Source: Brevibacterium gallinarum
Lineage (GTDB): Bacteria; Actinomycetota; Actinomycetes; Actinomycetales; Brevibacteriaceae
Assembly (NCBI RefSeq): GCF_014836885.1
Contig: NZ_JACSPY010000012.1
Location: 1 to 64,000 of the forward strand
DNA: 64,000 bases
Direction of reading: 5' to 3'
Below, one piece after another: positions 1 through 9,577 of the stretch. The notes beneath the pieces are model-generated. The model was not told the DNA's origin, searched no databases, and saw only the letters and a list, made by a program, of their open reading frames with translations. How positions within the stretch are numbered: position 1 is the stretch's first letter; each line of letters begins with the position of its first letter. A program made the translations under genes and the position numbers.

Positions 1-132
1 GCCAGTGAGAGTGCTCGCGAAAACTCGTACGCAGCGTTCTTGCATGACTACAATCACCATCGAGCCCACACCGCGATTGGGGGACTCTCACCAGCAGACC
101 GCGTTCACAACCTCACCGGGAAGTACATCTAG
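1..132 (+). mobile_element. 3' end of an IS481-type transposase (partial at window edge)
   Basis: Frame 1 is open from the first base and ends at TAG 130-132, giving 43 residues. The visible part includes an FLHDYNHHRAHTAIGG stretch and ends in RVHNLTGKY, which is typical of the C-terminus of IS481-family DDE transposases (the HHRPH-ALGG-P region near the end of the catalytic core). The 5' part lies outside the window, so it cannot be said whether the element is intact. No terminal inverted repeat is seen after the stop: only two bases separate it from the stop codon of the opposing reductase gene, suggesting a decayed or hybrid end. Confidence 0.7.
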
Positions 133-134
133 GC

Positions 135-1277
135 TCAGATGTCGAGGACGATCCGGTCGGTCTGGGCACGCGAGACGCAGATCATCATCGTCTCCTGCGC
201 CTCCTTCTCCTCATCGCTGAGCACATGATCGCGGTGATCGGCCCGCCCGTCGAGGATCGTCGTCTCACACGTCCCGCAGGTGCCCTTCTGACATGAGCTC
301 AGGGTCCGCACTCCAGCGGCACCGAGGGCTGCGAGGATCGACTGGCCGCAGGCCACCCGCACTTCCTCGCCACTGGTGGTCTCGACGGTGAAGGCGGTGT
401 CCGTTCCCGAGGCGCCGGCCGCCTCGGCCTGACCGCTCGCCGTGGCTTCGGCTGTCGGTGGGGCGTCATCGTCGAAGTCCTCGAAGATCACCTCGATGCC
501 CTCGGCCTCCATCCCGGCGGCCAGCGCACGCATGAGCGGAACGGGGCCACAGGTGTAGACGACCGGACCGCCTTCGGTGCCCTCCGCCTCGGGCGCGGTG
601 GCACCGGAGGCACGCGCGGTGGCGAACCAGTCACGGGCCAGGGCGACGACATCGGGCCGGCCGGTCTCGGCGGTGATGCGCACATCGACCCGTTCGGATC
701 CGTGGGAGTCGATGAGGTCGTCGGCGAACGCCATGAGCTCGTTGCGGCGGCCGACGTAGATGAGGTGCCAGTCGAGGCCGGCGTCCTCGGCGTCGTGGAT
801 CATCGCGGAGATCGGGGTGATGCCGATGCCGCCGGCGACGAAGAGCATCGGTGCCCGGCGCTGATAGCCGAAGGTGTCGCGCGGTCCGCGGATGAGCAGG
901 CTCGTGCAGTCGGCGAGGTGCTCGTGCAGCCAGTGGGAGCCGCCGCGGCCGGTCGGCTCGTCGAGAATCGCGACCTTCCAACCCTGGCTGCCGTCGGGTT
1001 TCGAGCACAGCGAGTAGTGGCGGATCGCCGGGCCGTCAGGCAGCGGGATCGCGACTTCGAGGTGCGCGCCGGGAGTGAACGCCGGTTCGCCGCCCAGCGG
1101 CGGAGCGAAGGTGATGGAGAGGATCCCGCGGGCGACGGCCTCGAGTGACTCGATGCGGGCGGGCCGGAAGCCCTGCCGGATGAGCATGTCGATGTCCGGT
1201 CCGTCGAAGCTTGTGATCGACGGGCTGCCGGCCAGCGGCTGAGCCGGCTCGGTGCTGGTGTCTGCGAGTGCTCTCAC
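135..1277 (-). CDS. FMN/2Fe-2S oxygenase reductase (phthalate dioxygenase reductase type)
   Basis: A 380-residue electron-transfer protein that would pass electrons from NAD(P)H through a flavin and a plant-type [2Fe-2S] cluster to an oxygenase or demethylase. The N-terminal flavin domain shows RHYSLCSKP, the NAD-binding domain shows GGIGITPI and CGPVPLM, and the C-terminal ferredoxin domain shows Cys-x4-Cys-x2-Cys (SCQKGTCGTC) plus a final Cys near MMICVSRA. This domain order is that of VanB/phthalate dioxygenase reductases. The start is GTG at 1277, preceded by GGAGGGA. No terminal oxygenase is adjacent in the window, so its partner is unknown; the neighbour downstream is a transposase remnant, and a partner gene may lie left of the window or have been lost. 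Confidence 0.85.
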   Translation of the reverse strand: MRALADTSTEPAQPLAGSPSITSFDGPDIDMLIRQGFRPARIESLEAVARGILSITFAPPLGGEPAFTPGAHLEVAIPLPDGPAIRHYSLCSKPDGSQGWKVAILDEPTGRGGSHWLHEHLADCTSLLIRGPRDTFGYQRRAPMLFVAGGIGITPISAMIHDAEDAGLDWHLIYVGRRNELMAFADDLIDSHGSERVDVRITAETGRPDVVALARDWFATARASGATAPEAEGTEGGPVVYTCGPVPLMRALAAGMEAEGIEVIFEDFDDDAPPTAEATASGQAEAAGASGTDTAFTVETTSGEEVRVACGQSILAALGAAGVRTLSSCQKGTCGTCETTILDGRADHRDHVLSDEEKEAQETMMICVSRAQTDRIVLDI

Positions 1278-1456
1278 GCCTGTCCCTCCTGCCGGCCGAT
1301 GATCGCGGCGGCATCAGTGATCTGCCTCTCGATGACGACCAGTCTGGCCGATCCGCACCCCCGTGGGCGATGCCGGTTCCCGAACCCTGAGAAACCGCCG
1401 CCCACCCTCGCCCGCGCCCCGTTCCGCTGCGCCGATGGCGCTGTTACCATGCAGAT

Positions 1457-2515
1457 ATGACCGCCTCTGATGCCGCCCGCCCACCTGTCACCGAGCTGCT
1501 GGCCACTGCCCGCCCGCTCGTCGGTGCCCCGATGGCAGGCGGAGCCACCACGCCCCGGCTGGCCGCGGCGATCGCCGCTGCTGGCGGGTTCCCGTTCCTG
1601 GCCGGCGGCTATCTGACCGCCGAGGCCCTGCGGGTGCAGATCGATGAGTTCCGGCAGCTGGCAGGCCATGTGCCCTTCGGCGTCAACCTCTTCGTGCCCG
1701 GGCAGGCTGTCGTTGATGAGGCTGCGTTCGCTGCCTATGCCGACCGGCTCGCCCCGCTGGCCGATGAGCTCGACGCGCCGATCAGCGTCCGCCCGGTCAT
1801 GGACGATGACGATCACTTCGGCGAGAAGCTCCAGGCGCTGCTGGCCGACCCGGTTCCGGTGGTCTCGCTGACGTTCGGGCTCCCCGCCCCCGAGGCGGTT
1901 GCGCGTCTGCACGCGGTCGGCACCTGTGTGCTCGCCACGGTGACGGACGCGCCTGAGGCCGAGGCGGCGGCCGGGATCGGCTGCGATGGTCTCATCGTGC
2001 AGGGCAGCCGGGCCGGCGGGCATGCCGGCACCCATGATCCGCTGCGGGCGGTGGCCGAGGTTGAGACCGCTGATCTGGTGCGCGAGGTGCGTGAGCGGGT
2101 GGATCTGCCGGTCATCGCCGCTGGTGGTGTCGACGGTCCCGAGGCGGTGGCCGCTCTGCTCGAGGCCGGTGCGCTGGCCGTGCAGGTCGGCACGCTGCTG
2201 CTGCGCACGCATGAGGCAGGCACCTCGGCGGTGCACCGGCAGGCACTCGCCGACCCAGACTTCACCCAGACCGCACTGACCCGGGCGTTCACCGGGCGGC
2301 TGGCCCGCAGTCTGCGCAACCGGTTCATCGACGACTACGCGGCCGCTGCTCCGCCTGCCTATCCGCAGGTCCATCACCTGACCAAGCCCATCCGCACCGC
2401 GGCGGCGAAGGCCGGCCAGCCCGACTGGGTGCACCTGTGGGCTGGGACCGGCTGGCAGTCTGCACGCGAGGAGCCGGCCGCTGCGACGCTCGCCCGGCTG
2501 ACACCGCCGCGCTGA
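1457..2515 (+). CDS. nitronate monooxygenase family FMN protein
   Basis: A 352-residue TIM-barrel flavoprotein of the 2-nitropropane dioxygenase/nitronate monooxygenase family, which oxidises alkyl nitronates using FMN and oxygen. Visible marks are the N-terminal PLVGAPMAGG, the segment VQGSRAGGHAG with the expected catalytic His at about residue 189, and the phosphate-binding strand PVIAAGGVDGPEAV followed by GALAVQVGTLLLRT. The ATG at 1457 fits the family length. It lies divergent to the reductase at 135-1277 and convergent with the gamma-glutamyltransferase-like gene, whose stop is only a few bases away. The natural substrate cannot be read from the sequence. Confidence 0.87.
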   Translation: MTASDAARPPVTELLATARPLVGAPMAGGATTPRLAAAIAAAGGFPFLAGGYLTAEALRVQIDEFRQLAGHVPFGVNLFVPGQAVVDEAAFAAYADRLAPLADELDAPISVRPVMDDDDHFGEKLQALLADPVPVVSLTFGLPAPEAVARLHAVGTCVLATVTDAPEAEAAAGIGCDGLIVQGSRAGGHAGTHDPLRAVAEVETADLVREVRERVDLPVIAAGGVDGPEAVAALLEAGALAVQVGTLLLRTHEAGTSAVHRQALADPDFTQTALTRAFTGRLARSLRNRFIDDYAAAAPPAYPQVHHLTKPIRTAAAKAGQPDWVHLWAGTGWQSAREEPAAATLARLTPPR

Positions 2516-2518
2516 GGG

Positions 2519-4411
2519 TCACCGTCCGGCGGCGTATCCCTGCATGCCGCGCGGGTTCGCCGCCGCCTGCATGATCCCGGTCTCCGGGTCGTAGGTGACG
2601 CAGGAGAGCCGGCCGAGTGACCAGTCTCCTGCCCGGGAGACGTCGTGGCCGCGGGCGATGAGACCGTCGATGACCTCATCGCCGAGCCGGTCCTCAACCA
2701 CAGCACCGCCGGGAGTCCAAGTGCGCGGCCAGAACGAGCCCGGCAGCGCGGTCGTATGGAACGCCGGTGCGTCGATGGCCTGCTGCGGGGTGTAGCCGCC
2801 GACGAGCATCCGCAGGATCGCCAGCAGCTGCCACTGATCCTGCTGATCCCCGCCCGGCGTGCCGATGGCGATCACCGGTGTGCCGCCGCGGCTGATGAGC
2901 GTCGGGGTGAGCGTCGTACGCGGGCGCTTGCCGGCGGCCAGCCGGGAGGGGGAGTCCTCATCGAGCCACATCATCTGCAGGCGGGTGCCGAGGCAGAAGC
3001 CGAGGGCTGGGATGAGCGGGGAGGACTGCAGCCAGCCGCCGGATGGGGTGGCGGAGATGATGTTGCCCCAGCGATCGATGACATCGAGGTGACAGGTGTC
3101 GCCGCGCACCGCACGCGGGGTGGCGTTCGTCTGCATCGTCGGCTCACCGGCACCGGCTGCCGAACCGACGGAGGCTCCCGCATCGGCACCGACCGCCTGG
3201 GCTGGCAGCTCGAACTCATCACCGGTCACCAGCGGCGGCACGAAACCAGGCTCGCTTGCGTCGCGGAGCCCGGGCCGGAAGTCGAGGGAGGCCCACTCGC
3301 TGATGAGCTTGCGCCGGCTGGCCGCGTACTCCTCACTCAGCAGAGTCTCCAGATCGACCTCTCCGTGGCCGTAGTGGGTGTCGCGGTCGGCGAGCGCGAG
3401 CTTGAGAGCTTCGAGGATGGTGTGCGCGCCGCGCTCGGTCGACGGGTCGAGGTCCGCGTCATCGAAGCCGTCGAGGATCCGCAGGGTCTGCAGCAGCACC
3501 GGGCCCTGCCCCCACGGGCCGGTCTTGGCGATCGTGTGGCCGCGGAACTCAATCGACACCGGCTCCTCGTACCCGGCTGAGAACCCGGCCGTGTCCTCGA
3601 CGGTGAGCACCCCGGCGTGCATGGTGCCGCTTGAGTGCATGTGGGGTGCGCGGATGAACGCGGCGGCTTCTTCGGCGACGAAGCCTTCGCGCCACTCCCG
3701 CCTGACCGCCTCGATCCGGGCGACCCGCACGTCGCGATCAGCCCCACCGTCCCCGGCAGCCCCGCTATCCCCAGCCGGCCCGGCCTCATCGCCAGCCGCC
3801 AGCAGCCGCCTGAGCGTGCCCGCATACCCGGGCATCCTCACAAGATCACCGGGCTCGGGCACCTGACCGCCGAGCAGCCATTGCGCGGCTGAACTGGGCC
3901 AGTGCGCCCGGAACGTCTCAGCTGCCGCAGCGACCGCAGCACAGGTGCCGGCGTGGATCGGGTGGCCGTTCTCGGCGTAGCCGATCGCGTATGCGAGGAC
4001 ATCGGCGATGTCCCAGCTGCCGTGATCGCGCAGCAGCACCAGCCACGCATCGACCGCACCCGGTACGGCCGCAGCCAGCGCTCCGGCACCAGGGACCATG
4101 TCGAGGCCCTCGGCACGGAAGTGCTCGATCGTCGCCCCGGCCGGGGCTGGGCCCTGACCCATGAGCACCTGCGGCACCGGCGCCTCGGCGGTGGCGAACA
4201 GGCCGGTCATGTCCCCGCCGGGGCCGTTGAGGTGGGGTTCGACGACGTGGAGGACGAACCCGGCCGCGACCGCTGCGTCGAAGGCGTTGCCGCCGCGTTC
4301 GAGGACCGCCTGCGCGGTCTGGGTGGCCAGCCAGTGGGTCGAGGCACTCATGCCGAAGGTGCCCTGCAGCGTGGGGCGGGTGGTGGGATCCGGCGGTGGG
4401 GTGAACGTCAC
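2519..4411 (-). CDS. gamma-glutamyltransferase-like Ntn hydrolase
   Basis: A 630-residue member of the gamma-glutamyltranspeptidase family, which autocleaves before a conserved Thr to form the two-chain active enzyme acting on gamma-glutamyl or acyl-amide substrates. The N-terminal part shows GGNAFDAAVAAGFVLHVVEPHLNGPGGD, the classical GGT entry motif. The presumed nucleophile is the Thr in RGDTCHLDVIDRWGN, followed by the GGT-like P-SGGWLQSS and GKRPRTTLTPTL segments. No signal peptide is visible, so it may act in the cytoplasm, unlike secreted GGTs. A low-complexity Ala/Gly stretch lies just before the cleavage region. The start is GTG at 4411 after AAGGAGCTGCC. True substrate specificity (glutathione, mycothiol-derived or other) is not decidable here. 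Confidence 0.85.
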   Translation of the reverse strand: MTFTPPPDPTTRPTLQGTFGMSASTHWLATQTAQAVLERGGNAFDAAVAAGFVLHVVEPHLNGPGGDMTGLFATAEAPVPQVLMGQGPAPAGATIEHFRAEGLDMVPGAGALAAAVPGAVDAWLVLLRDHGSWDIADVLAYAIGYAENGHPIHAGTCAAVAAAAETFRAHWPSSAAQWLLGGQVPEPGDLVRMPGYAGTLRRLLAAGDEAGPAGDSGAAGDGGADRDVRVARIEAVRREWREGFVAEEAAAFIRAPHMHSSGTMHAGVLTVEDTAGFSAGYEEPVSIEFRGHTIAKTGPWGQGPVLLQTLRILDGFDDADLDPSTERGAHTILEALKLALADRDTHYGHGEVDLETLLSEEYAASRRKLISEWASLDFRPGLRDASEPGFVPPLVTGDEFELPAQAVGADAGASVGSAAGAGEPTMQTNATPRAVRGDTCHLDVIDRWGNIISATPSGGWLQSSPLIPALGFCLGTRLQMMWLDEDSPSRLAAGKRPRTTLTPTLISRGGTPVIAIGTPGGDQQDQWQLLAILRMLVGGYTPQQAIDAPAFHTTALPGSFWPRTWTPGGAVVEDRLGDEVIDGLIARGHDVSRAGDWSLGRLSCVTYDPETGIMQAAANPRGMQGYAAGR

Positions 4412-4517
4412 GGCAGCTCCTTCGCATCGGCTGCCTTCAGCCTACCGGTCACGCGCACCGCGCCCGAGGCGCTGGCCACCTGAGGAGACGGTGAGCGGAC
4501 CGCCCCTTCTGTGCTAT

Positions 4518-4533
4518 GTTCGTGGATACGAAC
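4518..4533. promoter_or_regulatory. perfect inverted repeat upstream of nrdI
   Basis: GTTCGT-GGAT-ACGAAC is a perfect 6-4-6 palindrome 37 bp upstream of the nrdI start codon. It is not an NrdR box, and its half-sites are in the opposite order to an actinobacterial LexA box (CGAAC-N4-GTTCG). It may be an operator for the nrdIF transcript; the regulator is unknown. Confidence 0.4.
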
Positions 4534-4569
4534 TTCATTCTTCGCTATCACTAACTGCAGGAGGTTGCG

Positions 4570-6131
<1,562 letters not shown>

Positions 6132-6135
6132 GCCG

Positions 6136-6157
6136 GCCGGGGATCGAGTGCCCCGGC
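6136..6157 (+). terminator. hairpin after nrdF
   Basis: GCCGGGG-8 nt-CCCCGGC forms a 7-bp GC stem five bases after the nrdF stop. There is no clear T run, so it may act as a weak terminator or an mRNA 3' stabiliser. Confidence 0.4.
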
Positions 6158-6512
6158 TTCACCGCCCGATCCCCGGCCTTCCCTTCACCGCCCGATCCCC
6201 TGCTCTCTCTGCGGCCGCCTGGGGCACTGGGGCGATTCACGTTCGGATCCCTTGTCCTTGTCTGCGGGGCGGGGCTGATAACAGAGTCTGTTAGTAGCAC
6301 GCCATTCAGTGACCTCTCCGTCGGTAGCGTTGAAGCGTGGTACAAAGACATAGAGGACGAAGCCAGCAACGGCGACACTGCACCCTGTGATACCCAAGCG
6401 TGTGCTTTCCTTCCTCCGCCCTAACGCCGCTCGCTGGCGACCAATCCGCGGAATCATCTCACCGGAGGCACGACCACCGGCACCGCCCTCGACGAGAGCG
6501 AATGGAGACTGA
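6158..6512. other. intergenic region with no recognised gene
   Basis: About 355 bases between nrdF and the AraC-type gene. Short open frames exist on both strands but none has a ribosome-binding site, family resemblance or consistent codon bias. Base composition changes from strongly GC-rich on the nrdF side to more mixed on the right, which marks the left edge of the accessory island. I see no tRNA or repeat here. Confidence 0.5.
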
Positions 6513-7475
6513 TCAAGCATCTGATTCCGACTTCCCCGACTCCTGATGCACCTTCCTGTACTGTTTAGGGGTCATCTCAGTACACTCACGAAAGGCCTGG
6601 CAAGCACGACTCCGGCTGTTCCACCCCACCAGTCTTCCGACCTCTCCAATAGGCAAGCTCGTCTGGCGGAGAAGACGTGCCATTTCTTCAACCCTGACGA
6701 TCGTAAGGTAGGCCAATGGCGTCTTGCCATAGGTTGCTGAGAAGACACGTGACAACTGCTTCGGCGAGAGATGGATGGCTTCCGCCAACTTGTACAGCGT
6801 CCATTGTTCCTGTGGATTCTTCCTGAGCATCTCCCGGACTTTCACAGCCTCACCTCTAGCTGGGGCGAGAATCTTGCCCGATAGAACGGGCCTGGATTGG
6901 GATCTCTGGATGGTGAAGTTCCGCACCGAACTGATGTTGATGAGTGGAGATAAAACGTCCATAGTCGAGGACCAGAGCGCCTGCACCCGATGGAAGTGTT
7001 CTGGTCGTCCGCCAGAGTCACTTAGTTGGGTCAGTTCATCCAACCACGGCGATACGACTGATACCTTTTCGAACCCTGGCTTCAAGATCTGCACCGGCTC
7101 TGCATTAAGCGTTCCAGCGACCTCCAGCGCATCGAACCGATCGCAAACGCTATTGGAGTACTGCCAGAACACCTGATCGACGAAATAGTTGGTGTCAACG
7201 TAGATCGTCGTCGCGGTTAGAGATCCTTTTGGCGCACCCTCAAACAGGACATTGGGACTCACCAACAGACAGTCGCCCTCACGAACCAAATTTGACCCCA
7301 AGTCTGTGGTGATAGTGGCCGCCCCGAAACGAACTACCACCAGCTTGACGCACTCCTGACTCTCTGAGCCAAAGGGTGCGTGAAAGATCTTCGATCGGGC
7401 GGTTAGAGCAAAGCAATTCTCTTTTTTCCTCAACACCGAACTCGTCTGACTACTTAGGTAGGCACCGGTATCCAT
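6513..7475 (-). CDS. AraC-family transcriptional regulator
   Basis: A 320-residue regulator with an N-terminal sensing domain of about 200 residues and a C-terminal pair of helix-turn-helix units. The DNA-binding domain shows the first HTH in WTLYKLAEAIHLSPKQLSRVF and the second in LPIGEVGRLVGWNSRSRACQAF, ending in EMTPKQYRKVHQ, the standard AraC signature. The effector domain is not close to a sugar-binding type that I recognise. The gene is distinctly less GC-rich than the flanking core genes. It is the last gene of the minus-strand lasso island and overlaps the 3' end of the unrecognised upstream ORF by 22 bases, so it could regulate the island, but no binding site can be assigned. Confidence 0.88.
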   Translation of the reverse strand: MDTGAYLSSQTSSVLRKKENCFALTARSKIFHAPFGSESQECVKLVVVRFGAATITTDLGSNLVREGDCLLVSPNVLFEGAPKGSLTATTIYVDTNYFVDQVFWQYSNSVCDRFDALEVAGTLNAEPVQILKPGFEKVSVVSPWLDELTQLSDSGGRPEHFHRVQALWSSTMDVLSPLINISSVRNFTIQRSQSRPVLSGKILAPARGEAVKVREMLRKNPQEQWTLYKLAEAIHLSPKQLSRVFSATYGKTPLAYLTIVRVEEMARLLRQTSLPIGEVGRLVGWNSRSRACQAFRECTEMTPKQYRKVHQESGKSESDA

Positions 7476-8035
7476 GACGCAGTCACCGCTTGTCCGATCA
7501 TCGCTGTTTCGCTATCAGTTGAAGTCCGGGAAGCAAGATAAACGACCCTCTGGTCGCCGGTAGGCACAGATGTGACCATGCAGCCGAAACCTCGTGGTGT
7601 GATCAGCGCGGCGGCAAATGCGTCCACTGTGCCGAACAACATCAGGAAGAGGATGGGGCGTTCATTTGATAACCCGCACACCAGCACACTCCGGACACTT
7701 GAGGCGCGAAGAACCTGCTCCCTCCTGCGATGATCAGCAGGCGAATGGAAGAAGGCGCGCTGACCAAGCGATGCTCCGGTGTACAACCCAAACACGACGG
7801 TGGAACGCAGCAGCACGAGGCGCTCTATTCCTGTAGCATCGTGGGCTACATTGATGCACCAAGCGACGAGACCAGGCCCCGCGCCATTTAATACCGGCGC
7901 CGTCAGCTCCCAGCTATGGCGGGTAAAACAAGTCGGAAACACGGCTAATGCCCCTGCAGCACGGACCAGGGAGGTCGGTGCGGCCCTTCTGAACGCCTTC
8001 GAGACGTCCGCTTTCCATCGTGAATAGGGTGGCAT
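7454..8035 (-). CDS. unrecognised protein, possibly a degraded membrane transporter
   Basis: A 193-residue frame starting at ATG 8035, chosen because AGAGGGAG lies eight bases upstream. I do not recognise it. Short hydrophobic patches occur (around SLVRAAGALAVF, LLRSTVVFGLYTGA and ILFLMLFGTVDAFAAALITP); the last resembles the loop of DHA3-type major facilitator proteins, after which the resemblance is lost, as would happen in a frameshifted remnant. Codon use is not strongly biased. It sits between the LanG-like permease and the AraC-type gene and overlaps the latter. It may be a real small membrane protein or a decayed gene. Confidence 0.35.
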   Translation of the reverse strand: MPPYSRWKADVSKAFRRAAPTSLVRAAGALAVFPTCFTRHSWELTAPVLNGAGPGLVAWCINVAHDATGIERLVLLRSTVVFGLYTGASLGQRAFFHSPADHRRREQVLRASSVRSVLVCGLSNERPILFLMLFGTVDAFAAALITPRGFGCMVTSVPTGDQRVVYLASRTSTDSETAMIGQAVTASWIPVPT

Positions 8036-8084
8036 CTCACACGCTCCCTCTGCACTACGTTTGTCCACCAGTGGTCACCGGTCT

Positions 8085-8831
8085 TCAGAAGTCCTTTCGC
8101 TCCAGCCACGCCACGGAGCCGAACAGCAGAACGACGGTGAGCAGGCCTGATGCTCCCAGCACGGTGAGCACATCAACTGCGCTGATGTGACCTGAGTCGG
8201 CGAAGGTTCCGGTTCCCAGCTGCGTCGTCCGGCCGATGAGCGCATAGGGGAAGACCCATACGAGGCCGGGAAGCTCAGCCAGCAGCAGGACGACCGCGAG
8301 CCCAGCCCCGGTGAAAGCCACTGCGATTGGGACTGCGAAGGAGCGGAAGATCATCGACAGCCCGGACTGCAGCACTGCCACCGGCAGACATGCCACGGCG
8401 ATCAGCGCGGTGATGCCGAGGTAGTCGGGCGGGGGCATGCCGGGAAGCCCGAAAACGAGTTTTCCGACAGCGGCGACGGAGCTTAGCAGAAGGATCTGCA
8501 TACCGGCAGTGAGCAGACTCAGGGAGCCAGCCTTTGCAGCGACGATCCGCCACGTCGACGTGGGACCGCTCATGAGGGCGTTCCAATTGCCGCCCTGATG
8601 CTCGCTGCGCCAGACCAGTGAGGCGAGGATTCCGATGCCGACAGCCAAGGGGAAAAGCCCGTAGAAGACGGCTGAGCGCAGCCACATCGTGTGCCATCCA
8701 TCGTCTGGCTGTTCGCCTGCCATGAGCGTGTTCACCGCACCGGAGAGCACCATGACCAGCGGTAGCAGGAACACCACTGTCCAGCTCAGAGAGCGCTTGA
8801 GCTTGATGAACTCGGCTCGCAGGGCCTGCAT
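8085..8831 (-). CDS. ABC-2 permease, LanG/MutG-like self-protection subunit
   Basis: A 248-residue integral membrane protein with about six hydrophobic segments and the N-terminal signature MQALRAEFIKLKRSLSW followed by ALMSGPTSTWRIVAAKAGSL, typical of bacteriocin-immunity permeases (LanG/MutG, BcrB-like). With the LanE-like permease and the LanF-like ATPase it would form a transporter that expels a membrane-active peptide from the cell envelope. ATG 8831 is preferred because AGGAGG lies seven bases before it; an ATG six bases upstream (8837) overlaps the stop of the previous gene but sits too close to that ribosome site. It is the last gene of the three-gene transporter operon. Confidence 0.8.
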   Translation of the reverse strand: MQALRAEFIKLKRSLSWTVVFLLPLVMVLSGAVNTLMAGEQPDDGWHTMWLRSAVFYGLFPLAVGIGILASLVWRSEHQGGNWNALMSGPTSTWRIVAAKAGSLSLLTAGMQILLLSSVAAVGKLVFGLPGMPPPDYLGITALIAVACLPVAVLQSGLSMIFRSFAVPIAVAFTGAGLAVVLLLAELPGLVWVFPYALIGRTTQLGTGTFADSGHISAVDVLTVLGASGLLTVVLLFGSVAWLERKDF

Positions 8832-8833
8832 GA

Positions 8834-9577
8834 TCATGCCTCCTTGTGGTCGAAGAAAGTGGTGACGGCGGTGAAGCCGAGGGCTGCCAGCGCCGCAAGA
8901 GCGGCGATGCTGACGACTGCCGGGCGCTGGAGCATTAGCTCTTCTCCCTGGTACTCGGCCACAGCCACCAATGAGTAGTAGCCCCATGGAGTGATGTGGG
9001 CGATGGCTGCGGGCATCGCTGAGGCGAAGACGCCGAAGAGAGTGCCGAGCACTCCTATCCCGAGACCGACGAGCTGATTCTGGATCCGGGCCGCCAGCAG
9101 GATGTGCAGCCCCAGCACCACCAGGTTCACCGCGAGCACGCAAAGGGTGTATCCGACCCACAGCCCCCATGGCGGTGCACCGCCGTCGCCAGCCAGCAGA
9201 CCGAACGCCAGCACCAGGAGACTTGCTGTGATCGTCGCCAGCCCGACACCGGGACCCGTGGTCAGCAGCTTCAGCCGACACAGGGCTCCTGGAGTGACGC
9301 GGGATGTCTGGGCGAAGATCCACCCATTGGACTGGTGCTCAATGTCGACCTGCCGGCTGGCCAGCACGGCCAGTAACAGTGGAGAGCAAACTGGGAAGGC
9401 CAGGCCGATGCCGGCCAGCAGTGCGCTCCAGCTGTCCTGTGGGCTGGAGAATGCCGGGCTGGTGGCTGCGCTGGCGATGGTCAGCCCGGTGACAGCGACA
9501 GCCAGGGCAAGAGTCATCAGTCCCGTTCGCAGCCGTCTGGTCTTGGTGAGCTCAGCAGCCAGGGCGGAGGCCTTCAC
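8834..9577 (-). CDS. ABC-2 permease, LanE/MutE-like self-protection subunit
   Basis: A 247-residue membrane protein starting MKASALAAELTKTRR, with about six transmembrane segments. The segment DIEHQSNGWIFAQTSRVT near residue 80 is the hallmark of LanE/MutE-type permeases of lantibiotic immunity transporters and related BcrB proteins. It overlaps the upstream ATPase by four bases (ATGA) and is followed directly by the LanG-like permease, so the three are translated together. The partner substrate is inferred to be a peptide antibiotic, possibly the lasso peptide of the same island, but this class of transporter is best known for lantibiotics and bacitracin. Confidence 0.8.
   Translation of the reverse strand: MKASALAAELTKTRRLRTGLMTLALAVAVTGLTIASAATSPAFSSPQDSWSALLAGIGLAFPVCSPLLLAVLASRQVDIEHQSNGWIFAQTSRVTPGALCRLKLLTTGPGVGLATITASLLVLAFGLLAGDGGAPPWGLWVGYTLCVLAVNLVVLGLHILLAARIQNQLVGLGIGVLGTLFGVFASAMPAAIAHITPWGYYSLVAVAEYQGEELMLQRPAVVSIAALAALAALGFTAVTTFFDHKEA

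Noticed and set aside
1274..2434. 386-codon minus-strand frame opposite the nitronate monooxygenase
   Set aside because: Composition-driven antisense frame; no ribosome site or family likeness, and the plus strand has a clear enzyme.
6185..6520. 111-codon minus frame after nrdF, considered as an IS remnant
   Set aside because: A short stretch on the plus strand vaguely recalls an IS5-type start, but too little matches to call it.
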